Shown here: positions 33,681 through 42,172 of the stretch, in pieces
Layout: every line of letters starts with the position of its first letter
Position numbering within the stretch: the first letter of the stretch is position 1
DNA from: Gammaproteobacteria bacterium
Lineage (GTDB): Bacteria; Pseudomonadota; Gammaproteobacteria; Magnimaribacterales; AG-339-G14
DNA: 64,000 nucleotides
Assembly (NCBI GenBank): GCA_019652555.1
Contig: BPAJ01000001.1
Coordinates: 1-64,000, forward strand
Reading direction: 5' to 3'
The notes under the pieces: generated by a model
Databases searched by the model: none
What the model was told of the DNA's origin: nothing
Seen by the model: the letters and a program-made list of their open reading frames with translations, nothing else
Position numbers and translations under genes: made by a program

Positions 33681-36112
33681 ATTTTTATCTCTTCGGTAAT
33701 TGAAATATCTTTTACAGAGGTCCCTACATGTATGATGTAATCCCCTTTAGCGATTTCCCATTTAGATTTTTTTACATCCCATTCTGAGAGATCTCTTTTA
33801 GAAACTTTTAAAGTTAATTTCTTAGATTTGTTTTCTGCAACTTTTAACTTTTTAAAATCTACGAGTTTCTTTTTTGGCGTCTCTGCTTTCACTGCCTTTC
33901 TTTCAAGATAGCACTGCACAGTTTCAAAAGTAGAAAAGTCACCAATATTTTTAAGTTTTACTTTAATTTTGATTTCGTGTTTCTTCTTTGTAACAGAAAC
34001 CTTTTTTAATTTGAATTTTGAGTAAGACAAACCGTGACCGAAAGGAAAAAGAGGTTCAATTTTTTTCTTGTCGTACCATTTATAACCAACCAATAATTTT
34101 TCTTTATAGTCCATTTGCAAGTTTTTACCCGGATAAGAAGAATATGCTGGCGTATCAGATAGTTTCTTAGGATAAGTTGTAGGGAGCTTGCCACTTGGAC
34201 TTTCTTTACCAAATAATATTTCTGCTAAAGCATTTCCAAATTCCTGTCCTGGAAACCAAGTTTGTAAAATTGCTGGGCATGACTTTATCCAAGGCATGCT
34301 TACAGGAGATCCGGTATTTATGACCAAAACTGTATTTTTATTTGTAGCTAAAATCTTTTTGATAAGAGCATCCTGCTCACCTGGAAGGCTTAAACTTTTT
34401 CTATCATTGCCTTCAGTTTCCCAATCTGAATTTGTCCCTACAACCAGAACTACCGCATCAGATTGCTTTGCAACTTTGACTGCTTCTTCAAGCAAATTTT
34501 TTGGATCGGGCGGTCTGCAGCCAAACTGTATGGCTGGAAATCTTCCTTCAAATTCATACTCAACTTCTACTAGATATTCTCTTCCCTTTAAAAGTTTTAT
34601 TTTGTTTCTCTTTGGAGCACATGCAAAACCAAAAAAAGCTTCTCCTTTTTTTTGAGATGACCAATTATCAACTAACTCCTTTCCGTTGATTTTGATTCTG
34701 GATAAACCAATACTAAAAACCTCAAACTCAAATTCTCCTGAAATCTTTGGTTTATATGTAGTAGAAAATTTAACAGATAATTCAGGCCTTTCCTTTTCAT
34801 CCAAAAACTCTCTTGCAAATCCTTGCAAGGCCCAAAATCTATTTCCACTTAAAACTTGTTTTGCTATTGCTTCTCCATCAAAAGTTTTTCCTCGAAAAAA
34901 CTCAACTTCAAATCCATTTTCTTTTTTTCCTGGAACGTAAGAGCTTTCTTTTTCTAAAGCAGGGAGATATTTATCAACATGACAACCTTTTGCATAATTT
35001 ATTTTTACTTTTTCTTCCTTTAAGAATTTTGAAATTCCCTCAAAAGGATGAACTTCGTAATGAGGTTTCAAACCCGCACTTCCGCCACCGATAATTTGAC
35101 TGTCTTTAACGTTTGGACCGATAAGAGCAATTTTAGAAATTTTGGTTTTATCAAAAGGTAGTACTTCTTCATTCTTTAAAAGAACCATACCTTCGATAGC
35201 GGTTTTTTTAATAAGTTCGCGATGTGACTTTTTATCAATGCTTTTCTCTGCAACTCTTTTTTTGTTGAACCTATTGGTGAATTTTGCAACGTTAAGGATT
35301 CTCTTTACTTTCTCGTCAATCGTTTCTTCTTCAACAAATCCATTTTTAACCGCATCGACTAGGTTTCCCCCCCAAGTTTTCGCTGGCCCAGGCATTTCTA
35401 AATCTAGCCCGCCATTGGCATTTTCCACAGTTTCTAATGCAGCTCCCCAGTCGCTTACAACATAGCCATTAAATTTCCATTCTTTTTTCAAAATTTGATT
35501 TATTAATTCATCGTGAGAACTGCAATAAATATTATTTACTTTGTTATAGGCCGACATTACGACTTTAGCTTTGGCTTTCTTTATTCCCATTTCAAAAGGA
35601 TATAAATAAAGTTCTCTTAATGTTTTTTCATCTATGTTGGAACTAACAAGATGTCTTTCAAATTCAGTATCGTTTCCAGCAAAATGCTTTAAACAAGCAG
35701 CAACCCCTTCACTTTGAACGCCTGAGACATAAGAGCAGGCAATTTTCGAAGTTAAAACAGGATCTTCTGAATAACACTCAAAATGTCGGCCCCCAAGCGG
35801 GTGACGATGTAAATTTATAGTGGGAGCTAGAAGAACATCAACATCTTTATATAAGGCTTCCTCACCAGTAGCCGAACCAATTTTTTTAATTAGTTTTTCA
35901 TTCCAAGTTGCTCCCAAAAGAATAGGGCTAGGAAAACAAGCTGAAGTTTGAGGAGTGCTGGAGTCTCCTCTTACTCCGTTTGGACCATCGGACATTTTTA
36001 TTTTTGGTATTCCATATTTTTTAATATCCGGGGTATGCCAGTTATCAAAACCTGATAACAAAGAAACTTTTTCTTCAAGAGATAGTTTGGAAATTATTTT
36101 TTTTAATTTCAT
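33677..36112 (-). CDS. Glycoside hydrolase family 3 beta-glucosidase-like, PA14 insert
   Basis: An 811-residue retaining glycosidase. The N-terminal GH3 barrel has SDGPNGVRGD, LLAPTINLHRHPLGGRHFECYSEDP, CLKHFAGNDTE and the nucleophile Asp in YVVSDWGA. Next comes the GH3 C-terminal domain, interrupted by a PA14-like domain (about 385-530), then a fibronectin III-like domain. The acid/base region GTNSDWETEGNDR is present. No signal peptide is visible, so it should act in the cytoplasm on imported oligosaccharides or glucosides. The last domain is very Lys-rich. Substrate not assignable. Convergent with rraA. Confidence 0.92.
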   Translation of the reverse strand: MKLKKIISKLSLEEKVSLLSGFDNWHTPDIKKYGIPKIKMSDGPNGVRGDSSTPQTSACFPSPILLGATWNEKLIKKIGSATGEEALYKDVDVLLAPTINLHRHPLGGRHFECYSEDPVLTSKIACSYVSGVQSEGVAACLKHFAGNDTEFERHLVSSNIDEKTLRELYLYPFEMGIKKAKAKVVMSAYNKVNNIYCSSHDELINQILKKEWKFNGYVVSDWGAALETVENANGGLDLEMPGPAKTWGGNLVDAVKNGFVEEETIDEKVKRILNVAKFTNRFNKKRVAEKSIDKKSHRELIKKTAIEGMVLLKNEEVLPFDKTKISKIALIGPNVKDSQIIGGGSAGLKPHYEVHPFEGISKFLKEEKVKINYAKGCHVDKYLPALEKESSYVPGKKENGFEVEFFRGKTFDGEAIAKQVLSGNRFWALQGFAREFLDEKERPELSVKFSTTYKPKISGEFEFEVFSIGLSRIKINGKELVDNWSSQKKGEAFFGFACAPKRNKIKLLKGREYLVEVEYEFEGRFPAIQFGCRPPDPKNLLEEAVKVAKQSDAVVLVVGTNSDWETEGNDRKSLSLPGEQDALIKKILATNKNTVLVINTGSPVSMPWIKSCPAILQTWFPGQEFGNALAEILFGKESPSGKLPTTYPKKLSDTPAYSSYPGKNLQMDYKEKLLVGYKWYDKKKIEPLFPFGHGLSYSKFKLKKVSVTKKKHEIKIKVKLKNIGDFSTFETVQCYLERKAVKAETPKKKLVDFKKLKVAENKSKKLTLKVSKRDLSEWDVKKSKWEIAKGDYIIHVGTSVKDISITEEIKI

Positions 36113-36153
36113 AACAGACTAAAGAGTATACTTTGTAAAATTGCTTTTTGAGA

Positions 36154-36513
36154 ATGCCTTTTTTTATTGTTTTATTTTTTTACATCACAATTTCCATCTA
36201 TCAGATCAGCGCCGTCACAGATGCTTTAAAACTTATCTTTATGGTTCAAAGCACCTTTCTGGAAGGTGTTTTATTTATCATCTCTCTCTTTCTTACCTTT
36301 ACTCCTTTTCTAGGTCCAATTTTAGGGATCATAGGAGCAACATTTGTCTGGGAGTGGAATATTTTATTTTCCGCATTACTTTTTTTCTGGCCATATCTAA
36401 TTGGATTTTTATTTTTTTTCTTTAGAAATAAAAGTTCAAAAAAAAAGAATACAAAAAACCAAACTTCAGATATAGAAGACGCTCAAATACTCGAAGAAGA
36501 GAAATTTAAATAA
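36154..36513 (+). CDS. Small membrane protein, unknown function
   Basis: About 119 residues from the ATG at 36154 (a TTG at 36148 would add two). It has three or more hydrophobic segments (PFFIVLFFYITISIY, GVLFIISLFLTFTPFLGPILGIIGATFVW, ILFSALLFFWPYLIGFLFFFF), then a Lys/Asn-rich cytoplasmic tail with an acidic end. No family recognised. TATACT (36127-36132) may be its -10. It lies between the GH3 gene and tRNA-Thr. Confidence 0.65.
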   Translation: MPFFIVLFFYITISIYQISAVTDALKLIFMVQSTFLEGVLFIISLFLTFTPFLGPILGIIGATFVWEWNILFSALLFFWPYLIGFLFFFFRNKSSKKKNTKNQTSDIEDAQILEEEKFK

Positions 36514-36516
36514 TAT

Positions 36517-36592
36517 TGGAGCTGGCGATTGGATTCGAACCAACGACCGCCTGATTACAAATCAGGAGCTCTACCAACTGAGCTACGCCAGC
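36517..36592 (-). tRNA. tRNA-Thr (anticodon UGU)
   Basis: A 76-base cloverleaf on the minus strand with acceptor GCTGGCG/CGCCAGC, discriminator T, anticodon loop TTTGTAA (TGT), the GGTTCGAATCC T-arm and an encoded CCA. It lies 44 bp downstream of birA in the same direction. The equivalent thrU of E. coli is on the other side, with tyrU and tufB. Confidence 0.96.
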
Positions 36593-36636
36593 AAATCAGA
36601 TGAAGATGATATATTAATTAAAAAATAAATTGCAGA

Positions 36637-37425
36637 TTAATTTATATTTATCGAAACCTCTCCAGAAGATATTTTTTTTGTTTTATTACCCATTCTGACA
36701 TTTAGAGATCCATCGGAATTTACATCTAGAGCAGTGCCTTCTTTATTAACTAAATTTGAGAGAAAAACTTTTTTGTCTTTCAAAAAATTCAATCTATTGA
36801 AATCTTTTACGAAATCATCAAAACCTTTTTTTTCAAAATTTAATTTTGATAGTAAGACTTCGTTTGCTATCTCAGATATTATTTCGTTTCTATCAATTTC
36901 GATATTCTCAAATTCCAATTTAAGAGAAGTCCAGTCTCTGTCAATTTCTGTATTATTTTTCATAAAAATATTTAGGCCAATTCCCACAACAATTAAATTT
37001 TTCCTATCCCTTGTAAAAGTCTCTATTAAGATTCCCCCAATTTTCTTTTTATTCAAGTAAATATCGTTAGGCCATTTAATTTCAGTAAAAATATTTTGCC
37101 TTAATAGAACATTGTGTACTGCAAGAGCTGATACCAAACTAAATGAGCTGAAATTTTTCAATTCTTGGTTGGTAGAAAAACTCAGAGACATGTAGATATT
37201 TTCATACTTGGGGCTTTGCCATTTTTTCAAATTTCTTCCCCTTCCTTTTGTTTGGCTTTCAGCTACACACAGACAATATTCATTTGGATTTGCAAACTCA
37301 ATAAGATAATCGTTAGTTGATTCTAGTTCTTCATATAGCGATAAATGCCACACAAAATCATTGTTTTTTTTAAGAAAATTAAAGATTTTTTCTTCTTTTA
37401 ATGTATTTTGTTTGACATCTTTCAT
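36637..37425 (-). CDS. birA: Biotin-protein ligase without DNA-binding domain
   Basis: Attaches biotin to the carboxyl carrier protein of acetyl-CoA carboxylase. The 262 residues hold the catalytic domain: ESTNDYLIE, the biotinyl-AMP loop GRGR (61-64), KWPNDIYLNKKKIGGILIE and the C-terminal SH3-like domain ending SSGEVSI. Only about 27 residues precede the catalytic fold, versus a full winged helix in E. coli BirA (321 residues), so it should be an enzyme without biotin-repressor function. Its start overlaps the promoter of the divergent tRNA-Tyr. Confidence 0.93.
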   Translation of the reverse strand: MKDVKQNTLKEEKIFNFLKKNNDFVWHLSLYEELESTNDYLIEFANPNEYCLCVAESQTKGRGRNLKKWQSPKYENIYMSLSFSTNQELKNFSSFSLVSALAVHNVLLRQNIFTEIKWPNDIYLNKKKIGGILIETFTRDRKNLIVVGIGLNIFMKNNTEIDRDWTSLKLEFENIEIDRNEIISEIANEVLLSKLNFEKKGFDDFVKDFNRLNFLKDKKVFLSNLVNKEGTALDVNSDGSLNVRMGNKTKKISSGEVSININ

Positions 37426-37440
37426 GTGTACTCAGAGAAT
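37412..37440 (+). promoter_or_regulatory. Promoter of tRNA-Tyr/tuf cluster
   Basis: Consensus TTGACA (37412-37417), 17 bp spacer, GAGAAT (37435-37440), 13 bases before tRNA-Tyr. It overlaps the birA start codon on the other strand. It may drive tRNA-Tyr, tRNA-Thr, tuf and tRNA-Trp together. Confidence 0.55.
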
Positions 37441-37453
37441 ACACAACTCTATA

Positions 37454-37537
37454 GGAGGGGTTGGGGAGCGGTCAAACCCATCTGACTGTAAATCAGACGC
37501 TTCGGCTTCGCAGGTTCGAATCCTGCCCCCTCCACCA
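37454..37537 (+). tRNA. tRNA-Tyr (anticodon GUA)
   Basis: An 84-base class II tRNA with a long variable arm (ACGCTTCGGCTTCG), acceptor GGAGGGG/CCCCTCC, anticodon loop CTGTAAA (GTA), the GGTTCGAATCC T-arm and an encoded CCA. Corresponds to tyrU of the E. coli tufB cluster. Confidence 0.96.
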
Positions 37538-37650
37538 AAAGTGTTGCATTTAAAGCAAAATTTAAGTATAAAGCCGTTCGGAGCAACGGGTGTTGAGAGT
37601 TATTTTTTTATCTAATTTTCTTATCCGTCTCCTATGATTTTAAAGGAATT

Positions 37651-37726
<76 letters not shown>

Positions 37727-37756
37727 TTAAATATAGTTTTTAAAAGAGGAATAAAA

Positions 37757-38950
37757 ATGGCTAAAGAAAAATTCGAAAGAACCAAACCGCATTTAAACGT
37801 GGGAACTATTGGTCACGTAGACCATGGTAAGACGACTTTAACTGCTGCTTTAACTAAAGTGTGTGCCGAAGCTCAAGGTACTGGTGAAGCAATTGCTTTT
37901 GATGGTATCGATAATGCCCCTGAAGAAAGAGAAAGAGGAATTACGATTGCGACTTCTCACGTAGAGTATGATTCTTCTGCAAGACATTATGCTCATGTAG
38001 ATTGTCCAGGACACGCTGACTATATTAAGAATATGATTACAGGTGCTGCACAAATGGACGGAGCTATTCTTGTGGTCAACTGTGCCGATGGTCCTATGCC
38101 TCAAACTAGAGAGCACATTCTTCTTGCTAGACAAGTGGGCGTTCCTTACATTGTCGTTTACCTTAATAAAGCCGATCAAGTTGATGATGCAGAACTTATT
38201 GAGCTCGTTGAAGTAGAGGTCAGAGATTTATTGAACGAATATGAATTTCCTGGAGATGACACTCCAATAATTGTAGGTTCAGCTCTTAAAGCTTTAGAAG
38301 GAGAAGATTCAGAACATGGAGTTCAATCTGTACAAAAACTTGTTGAAGCGCTTGACTCTTATATTCCAGAGCCAACCAGAGAAACCGATAAGCCTTTCCT
38401 AATGCCAATTGAAGATATCTTTTCAATTCAAGGAAGGGGAACAGTTGTTACAGGAAGAATTGAGAGAGGAGAAGTCAAAGTTAATGACGAAATGGAAATA
38501 GTTGGTATTAAGGATACTGAGAAAACCGTTTGTACAGGAGTTGAAATGTTTAGAAAGCTTTTGGATGAAGGAAAAGCTGGAGAAAACGTTGGAGTCCTAT
38601 TAAGAGGAACTAAAAGAGAAGATGTGGAAAGAGGACAAGTTCTATCTGCTCCTGGCTCGATTACTCCTCATACAAAATTCGAAGCTCAAGTATATGTTCT
38701 TAGTAAAGAAGAGGGAGGAAGACATACTCCTTTCTTTAAAGGGTACAGACCTCAATTTTATGTGAGAACTACTGATGTGACTGGTGAAGTTACACTTCCT
38801 GATGGTGTAGAAATGGTTATGCCAGGAGATGACGTTGCAGTAACCGTAGAGCTTATTTCTCCAGTAGCAATGGAAGATGGTATGAAGTTCGCTATCCGTG
38901 AAGGTGGAAGAACTGTTGGTGCCGGAGTAGTTTCTAAAATTATTCAATAG
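37757..38950 (+). CDS. tuf: Elongation factor Tu
   Basis: GTPase that brings aminoacyl-tRNA to the ribosome. The 397 residues show P-loop [13 protein letters not shown], switch [10 protein letters not shown], base-recognition NKAD (the second variable residue is Ala where many have Cys) and SALK. A clear AGAGGA ribosome-binding site precedes the ATG. It is the only tuf in the window; the position between fusA and rpsJ, where a second copy often stands, has none. The last two bases of its TAG stop are the first two of tRNA-Trp. Confidence 0.99.
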   Translation: MAKEKFERTKPHLNVGTIGHVDHGKTTLTAALTKVCAEAQGTGEAIAFDGIDNAPEERERGITIATSHVEYDSSARHYAHVDCPGHADYIKNMITGAAQMDGAILVVNCADGPMPQTREHILLARQVGVPYIVVYLNKADQVDDAELIELVEVEVRDLLNEYEFPGDDTPIIVGSALKALEGEDSEHGVQSVQKLVEALDSYIPEPTRETDKPFLMPIEDIFSIQGRGTVVTGRIERGEVKVNDEMEIVGIKDTEKTVCTGVEMFRKLLDEGKAGENVGVLLRGTKREDVERGQVLSAPGSITPHTKFEAQVYVLSKEEGGRHTPFFKGYRPQFYVRTTDVTGEVTLPDGVEMVMPGDDVAVTVELISPVAMEDGMKFAIREGGRTVGAGVVSKIIQ

Positions 38951-39024
38951 GCCAGTAGCTCAATTGGTAGAGCGGCGGTCTCCAAAACCGCAGGTTGGGG
39001 GTTCAATTCCCTCCTGGCCTGCCA
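38949..39024 (+). tRNA. tRNA-Trp (anticodon CCA), overlaps tuf stop
   Basis: A 76-base cloverleaf with acceptor AGGCCAG/CTGGCCT, discriminator G, anticodon loop CTCCAAA, the GGTTCAATTCC T-arm and an encoded CCA. Its first two bases (AG) belong to the TAG stop codon of tuf, so it must be cut from the tuf mRNA by RNase P. secE follows 46 bp downstream. Confidence 0.96.
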
Positions 39025-39070
39025 GAAAGAGAAGCCCTCTTTTTAAAGAGCATGGCATGAGAGGAGCTAG

Positions 39071-39412
39071 ATGATTCTAAGTAAAGGTCTTTGGTTAGTA
39101 GGATTGGCAATCATTGCTGCTGCAGTGTGGGGTAATTCTTATTACAGCGATTTTGGTCTTCTTTATAGAGTTATAGGAGTTATAGCTTTATTTTCATTAG
39201 GCCTATTTGTTTTAAGATTTACCGAGTTTGGATCTGTTGCTTTCCAAACTATAAAACAGTCTACGACTGAAATCCGCAAGGTAGTATGGCCAAATAGAAC
39301 TGAGACAACTCAAACTACTCTTATAGTTGTAGGTGTAGTCATAATTGCTGCTCTTATTTTATGGGGTTTAGATTCTCTTTTTTCTTTTGTAATGAGTTTA
39401 ATCTTAGGGTGA
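39071..39412 (+). CDS. secE: Preprotein translocase subunit SecE
   Basis: Clamps SecY in the inner-membrane export channel. The 113 residues have three hydrophobic segments (about 7-19, 30-48 and 81-111), the enteric-type three-helix form, and the conserved cytoplasmic amphipathic stretch TTEIRKVVWPNRTETTQTT. GAGGAG ribosome-binding site upstream. nusG follows after three bases. Confidence 0.95.
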   Translation: MILSKGLWLVGLAIIAAAVWGNSYYSDFGLLYRVIGVIALFSLGLFVLRFTEFGSVAFQTIKQSTTEIRKVVWPNRTETTQTTLIVVGVVIIAALILWGLDSLFSFVMSLILG

Positions 39413-39415
39413 TAA

Positions 39416-39949
39416 ATGTCTAAAGCTTGGTACATCATAAATTCTTATTCCAACTACGAAAATAAGGCTAAGGAGCAACTTTTAGAAAGAATTAAATTAG
39501 AAAAAATGGAAGATCTTTTTGGCAGGATAGAAATACCAGTTCATGAAGTCGTTGAATTAAAAGGTGGAAAAGAAAAGATTACAGAAAAAAAATTCTTTCC
39601 TGGGTATATCTTAGTTGAGATGGAGATGAATGATGAAACTTGGCATTTGGTTAAAGAGACTCCTAGAGTACTCGGTTTTATAGGCGGTACAAAAAATAAT
39701 CCCAAGCCAATTTCCGATGCTGAAGCAGCAAAGATTTTAAATCAAATGGAGCATGGAATAGAGGAGACATCACAAGGCACTGTTTATGAGCCTGGAGAAA
39801 TGATTAGAGTAATAGACGGTCCATTTAATGACTTCAGTGGTGTTGTTGAAGAAGCTGATAACCAAAAGGGTAAAGTTAAAGTTGCTGTAATGATCTTTGG
39901 AAGATCCACTCCTGTTGAATTGGATTTTTCTCAAATTGAAAGAGGATAA
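39416..39949 (+). CDS. nusG: Transcription antitermination/termination factor NusG
   Basis: Binds the RNA polymerase clamp and links it to Rho or to ribosomal S10. The 177 residues have the NGN domain ([41 protein letters not shown]) and a C-terminal KOW domain ([22 protein letters not shown]). Rho and S10, its two partners, are also encoded in this window. Confidence 0.98.
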   Translation: MSKAWYIINSYSNYENKAKEQLLERIKLEKMEDLFGRIEIPVHEVVELKGGKEKITEKKFFPGYILVEMEMNDETWHLVKETPRVLGFIGGTKNNPKPISDAEAAKILNQMEHGIEETSQGTVYEPGEMIRVIDGPFNDFSGVVEEADNQKGKVKVAVMIFGRSTPVELDFSQIERG

Positions 39950-39951
39950 AT

Positions 39952-40380
39952 ATGGCTGAAAAGAAAATAATGACATACATTAAATTGCAAGTTCCTGCGG
40001 GAGCTGCTTCACCAAGTCCTCCGGTTGGTCCAGCTTTAGGACAACACGGAGTAAATTTAATGGACTTTTGCAATGCATTTAATTCTAAAACCAACGAATT
40101 GGAAAAAAACTTACCTGTGCCAGTAGTTATTACCGTTTACGAGGATAGAAGTTTTGATTTTATTGTAAAAACGACTCCGGCAAGTGTTCTTTTAAAAAAG
40201 GCAGCCGGCCTTTCTAAAGGAAGTCCAACCCCAAATTCAGAAAAAGTCGGAAAAGTATCTAGGAAACAATTAGAAGAAATTGCAGAAGCAAAAATGGCTG
40301 ACTTAAATGCTACTGATATGGATCAAGCTGTAAAAATTATTGAAGGAAGTGCCAGAAGCATGGGAATAGAGGTAATTTAA
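39952..40380 (+). CDS. rplK: 50S ribosomal protein L11
   Basis: Part of the GTPase-associated centre and needed for RelA activation. The 142 residues equal the E. coli length and include [20 protein letters not shown] and the C-terminal RNA-binding domain with [11 protein letters not shown]. Only two bases separate it from nusG, leaving no room for the L1-binding leader found before rplK in E. coli. Overlaps rplA by one base. Confidence 0.98.
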   Translation: MAEKKIMTYIKLQVPAGAASPSPPVGPALGQHGVNLMDFCNAFNSKTNELEKNLPVPVVITVYEDRSFDFIVKTTPASVLLKKAAGLSKGSPTPNSEKVGKVSRKQLEEIAEAKMADLNATDMDQAVKIIEGSARSMGIEVI

Positions 40381-41036
40381 TGTCTCAAGAAACTAAAAAA
40401 TATTTGATTGAAGAAGCTTTGGATGAACTCAATTCTAATGCTTCAAAAAAATTCACTGAATCTTTGGATGTTTCAATTAACTTAGGAATTGATGCTTCCA
40501 AATCAGACCAAAATGTTCGAGGAGCATCAAATCTCCCTCATGGAAACGGGAAATCCTTCAAAGTTGCAGTATTTGCTGATGGTGATGAAGCTACACAAGC
40601 AAAAGAAGCAGGAGCAGATAAAGTAGGTATGGAAGATCTTGCAGAGGAAATTAAAGCAGGCAACATAGATTTTGATGTTGTGATTGCAACACCTGATACC
40701 ATGAGAGTAGTTTCTCCTTTGGGACAAATTCTTGGACCAAAGGGACTGATGCCAAATCCAAAATCAGAAACTGTTACTAAGGATATTCCAAATACAGTAA
40801 AAAACGCAAAATCAGGACAAATTAGGTATAAATCAGATAAACAAGGTATAATCCACGCCCGTATTGGACAGATAGGTTATACAGAAGAACAATTGAAAGA
40901 TAATTTAGAAGCTTTTTTAACAGATGTTAAGAAGGCAAAACCTCCTTCGGCAAAAGGGGTTTACATTTCAAAAGTAACCCTCTCTTCCACCATGGGCAAA
41001 GGGTTTGAAATTGATACTGCAAAACTTAATTTTTAA
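40380..41036 (+). CDS. rplA: 50S ribosomal protein L1
   Basis: Forms the L1 stalk that handles E-site tRNA. In E. coli it also represses the rplKA mRNA. The 218 residues are about 16 shorter than in E. coli, with the loss at the N terminus. The signature [14 protein letters not shown] and [18 protein letters not shown] are intact. Followed by a 187 bp gap holding the L10 leader. Confidence 0.97.
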   Translation: MSQETKKYLIEEALDELNSNASKKFTESLDVSINLGIDASKSDQNVRGASNLPHGNGKSFKVAVFADGDEATQAKEAGADKVGMEDLAEEIKAGNIDFDVVIATPDTMRVVSPLGQILGPKGLMPNPKSETVTKDIPNTVKNAKSGQIRYKSDKQGIIHARIGQIGYTEEQLKDNLEAFLTDVKKAKPPSAKGVYISKVTLSSTMGKGFEIDTAKLNF

Positions 41037-41077
41037 TTTATAGATGAGTTTGTTTGAAAAAATGAGAATTTTAAGCT

Positions 41078-41219
41078 GTTGTAACTTCGTTACAACCGTC
41101 TTAGACCGTAGGAGTTTAACTTCATTAAACTTAATGTTTCCTACGCAGATAGTTCAAAAAGATTTTTCTTTTTGGACAAAAGGTTCCTCTTTTGGAAATT
41201 TAATCAAAGGAGGGTTTTA
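41078..41219 (+). promoter_or_regulatory. Ribosomal protein L10 leader (autoregulatory mRNA structure)
   Basis: The 187 bp between rplA and rplJ contains four consecutive stems: GTTGTAA/TTACAAC (41078-41096), CGTAGGA/TCCTACG (41107-41145) enclosing GTTTAA/TTAAAC, an 11 bp stem GTTCAAAAAGA/TCTTTTTGGAC (41152-41177), and CAAAAG/CTTTTG (41177-41194). Position and shape fit the L10 leader bound by the L10-L12 complex to control rplJL translation. A strong AAAGGAGGG ribosome-binding site follows. Confidence 0.8.
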
Positions 41220-41223
41220 ATTA

Positions 41224-41742
41224 ATGTCACGCTTAGATACTAAGAAAGTTCTAGTTGAGGATTTAAATAAGATTGCTCAAGAAGCTTTTTCTGTGATTGC
41301 TGTTGATTATCGAGGAACTAATGTTCCAGGTTTAACTCAACTTAGAAAGGAGGCTAAATCACAGTCTGTTCAATTAAAAGTTATTAAAAATACTTTAGCA
41401 AAAAGAGCTTTGGAGAATACAAAATTTGATTCCTTAAACGAAATTCTTACAGGTCCAACCCTGTTGGCTTTTTCTATGAATGATTTTCAAAGTGCAGCAA
41501 AACTTGTCAAAGACTTTGCAGCCAAAGAAGAATCATTTGAAGTAAAAGGACTTTCCATAGGAGAAGGTTTTCTTGAGCCAAATGAGCTTAAGGCCTTAGC
41601 TTCTCTTCCATCAAAAGAAGAAGCAATTTCTATGCTTTTAGGATTAATCCAGGCTCCACTTAACAAACTTGCCGGAACTCTAAATGAGGTTCCGTCACAG
41701 TTAGTTAGAACTGTTAACGCAGTGAGTCAAACTAAATCTTAA
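41224..41742 (+). CDS. rplJ: 50S ribosomal protein L10
   Basis: Base of the L12 stalk. The 172 residues contain the 23S-binding N-terminal domain (SVIAVDYRGTNVPGLTQLRKEAK, VIKNTLAKRAL) and the C-terminal helix that carries L12 dimers (LLGLIQAPLNKLAGTLNEVP). Preceded by the multi-hairpin leader and a very strong ribosome-binding site, consistent with autogenous control. Confidence 0.97.
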   Translation: MSRLDTKKVLVEDLNKIAQEAFSVIAVDYRGTNVPGLTQLRKEAKSQSVQLKVIKNTLAKRALENTKFDSLNEILTGPTLLAFSMNDFQSAAKLVKDFAAKEESFEVKGLSIGEGFLEPNELKALASLPSKEEAISMLLGLIQAPLNKLAGTLNEVPSQLVRTVNAVSQTKS

Positions 41743-41768
41743 TTATCTGGGCATAACGGAGAAAAATA

Positions 41769-42149
41769 ATGGCTACTACTAAAGAAGAAATACTCGATGC
41801 GATATCAGAAATGAGCGTTATGGATGTGGTTGATTTAGTAAAACTTATGGAAGAAAAATTTGGCGTCACTGCTGCAGCTCCAGTTGCTGCTGCTGCTGCT
41901 CCTGCCACAGGCGGCGAAGCCGCTGCTGCTGAAGAGCAAAGTGAATTTGAAATTTTCTTAGCTGATGTTGGTGAAAAGAAAATCGATGTCATCAAGGCTG
42001 TGAGAGCAATCACTGGCTTAGGCTTGAAAGAAGCTAAAGCAATAGTTGATGGCGCTCCCGCTTCTGTCAAAGAAGGCGCTAACAAAGATGAGGCTGAACA
42101 AGCTAAATCTCAACTTGAAGAAGCTGGCGCAAAAGTAGAACTAAAATAA
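41769..42149 (+). CDS. rplL: 50S ribosomal protein L7/L12
   Basis: Multicopy stalk protein that recruits translation GTPases. The 126 residues have the N-terminal dimerisation part, an Ala-rich hinge (about 35-58, [21 protein letters not shown]) and the C-terminal domain [20 protein letters not shown]. The hinge is slightly longer than in E. coli. rpoB follows after 23 bases with no terminator seen. Confidence 0.98.
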   Translation: MATTKEEILDAISEMSVMDVVDLVKLMEEKFGVTAAAPVAAAAAPATGGEAAAAEEQSEFEIFLADVGEKKIDVIKAVRAITGLGLKEAKAIVDGAPASVKEGANKDEAEQAKSQLEEAGAKVELK

Positions 42150-42172
42150 CATCATTTATAGGCTAAATTTAT

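Noticed and set aside
34188..34655. Open frames of up to 155 codons antisense to the GH3 gene
   Set aside because: They are complementary to conserved GH3 and PA14 coding sequence, lack ribosome-binding sites and give low-complexity Ser/Phe/Leu-rich products typical of AT-rich antisense frames.
36141..36425. Alternative frame over the small membrane protein at 36154
   Set aside because: The other frame gives coherent membrane helices followed by a charged tail and runs longer; this one is a His/Phe/Tyr-rich shadow.
37538..37650. Hidden tRNA-Gly between tRNA-Tyr and tRNA-Thr(GGU)
   Set aside because: No GGTTCGA-type T-arm, acceptor stem or CCA is present; only a short CCGTT/AACGG hairpin.
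39025..39070. Terminator between tRNA-Trp and secE
   Set aside because: CTCTT/AAGAG can pair, but the stem is five A/T-rich pairs with no U-tract, and secE has no other promoter visible.
41732..42085. Antisense open frame over rplL
   Set aside because: Its Ala/Ser-rich product simply mirrors the Ala-rich hinge of L7/L12.
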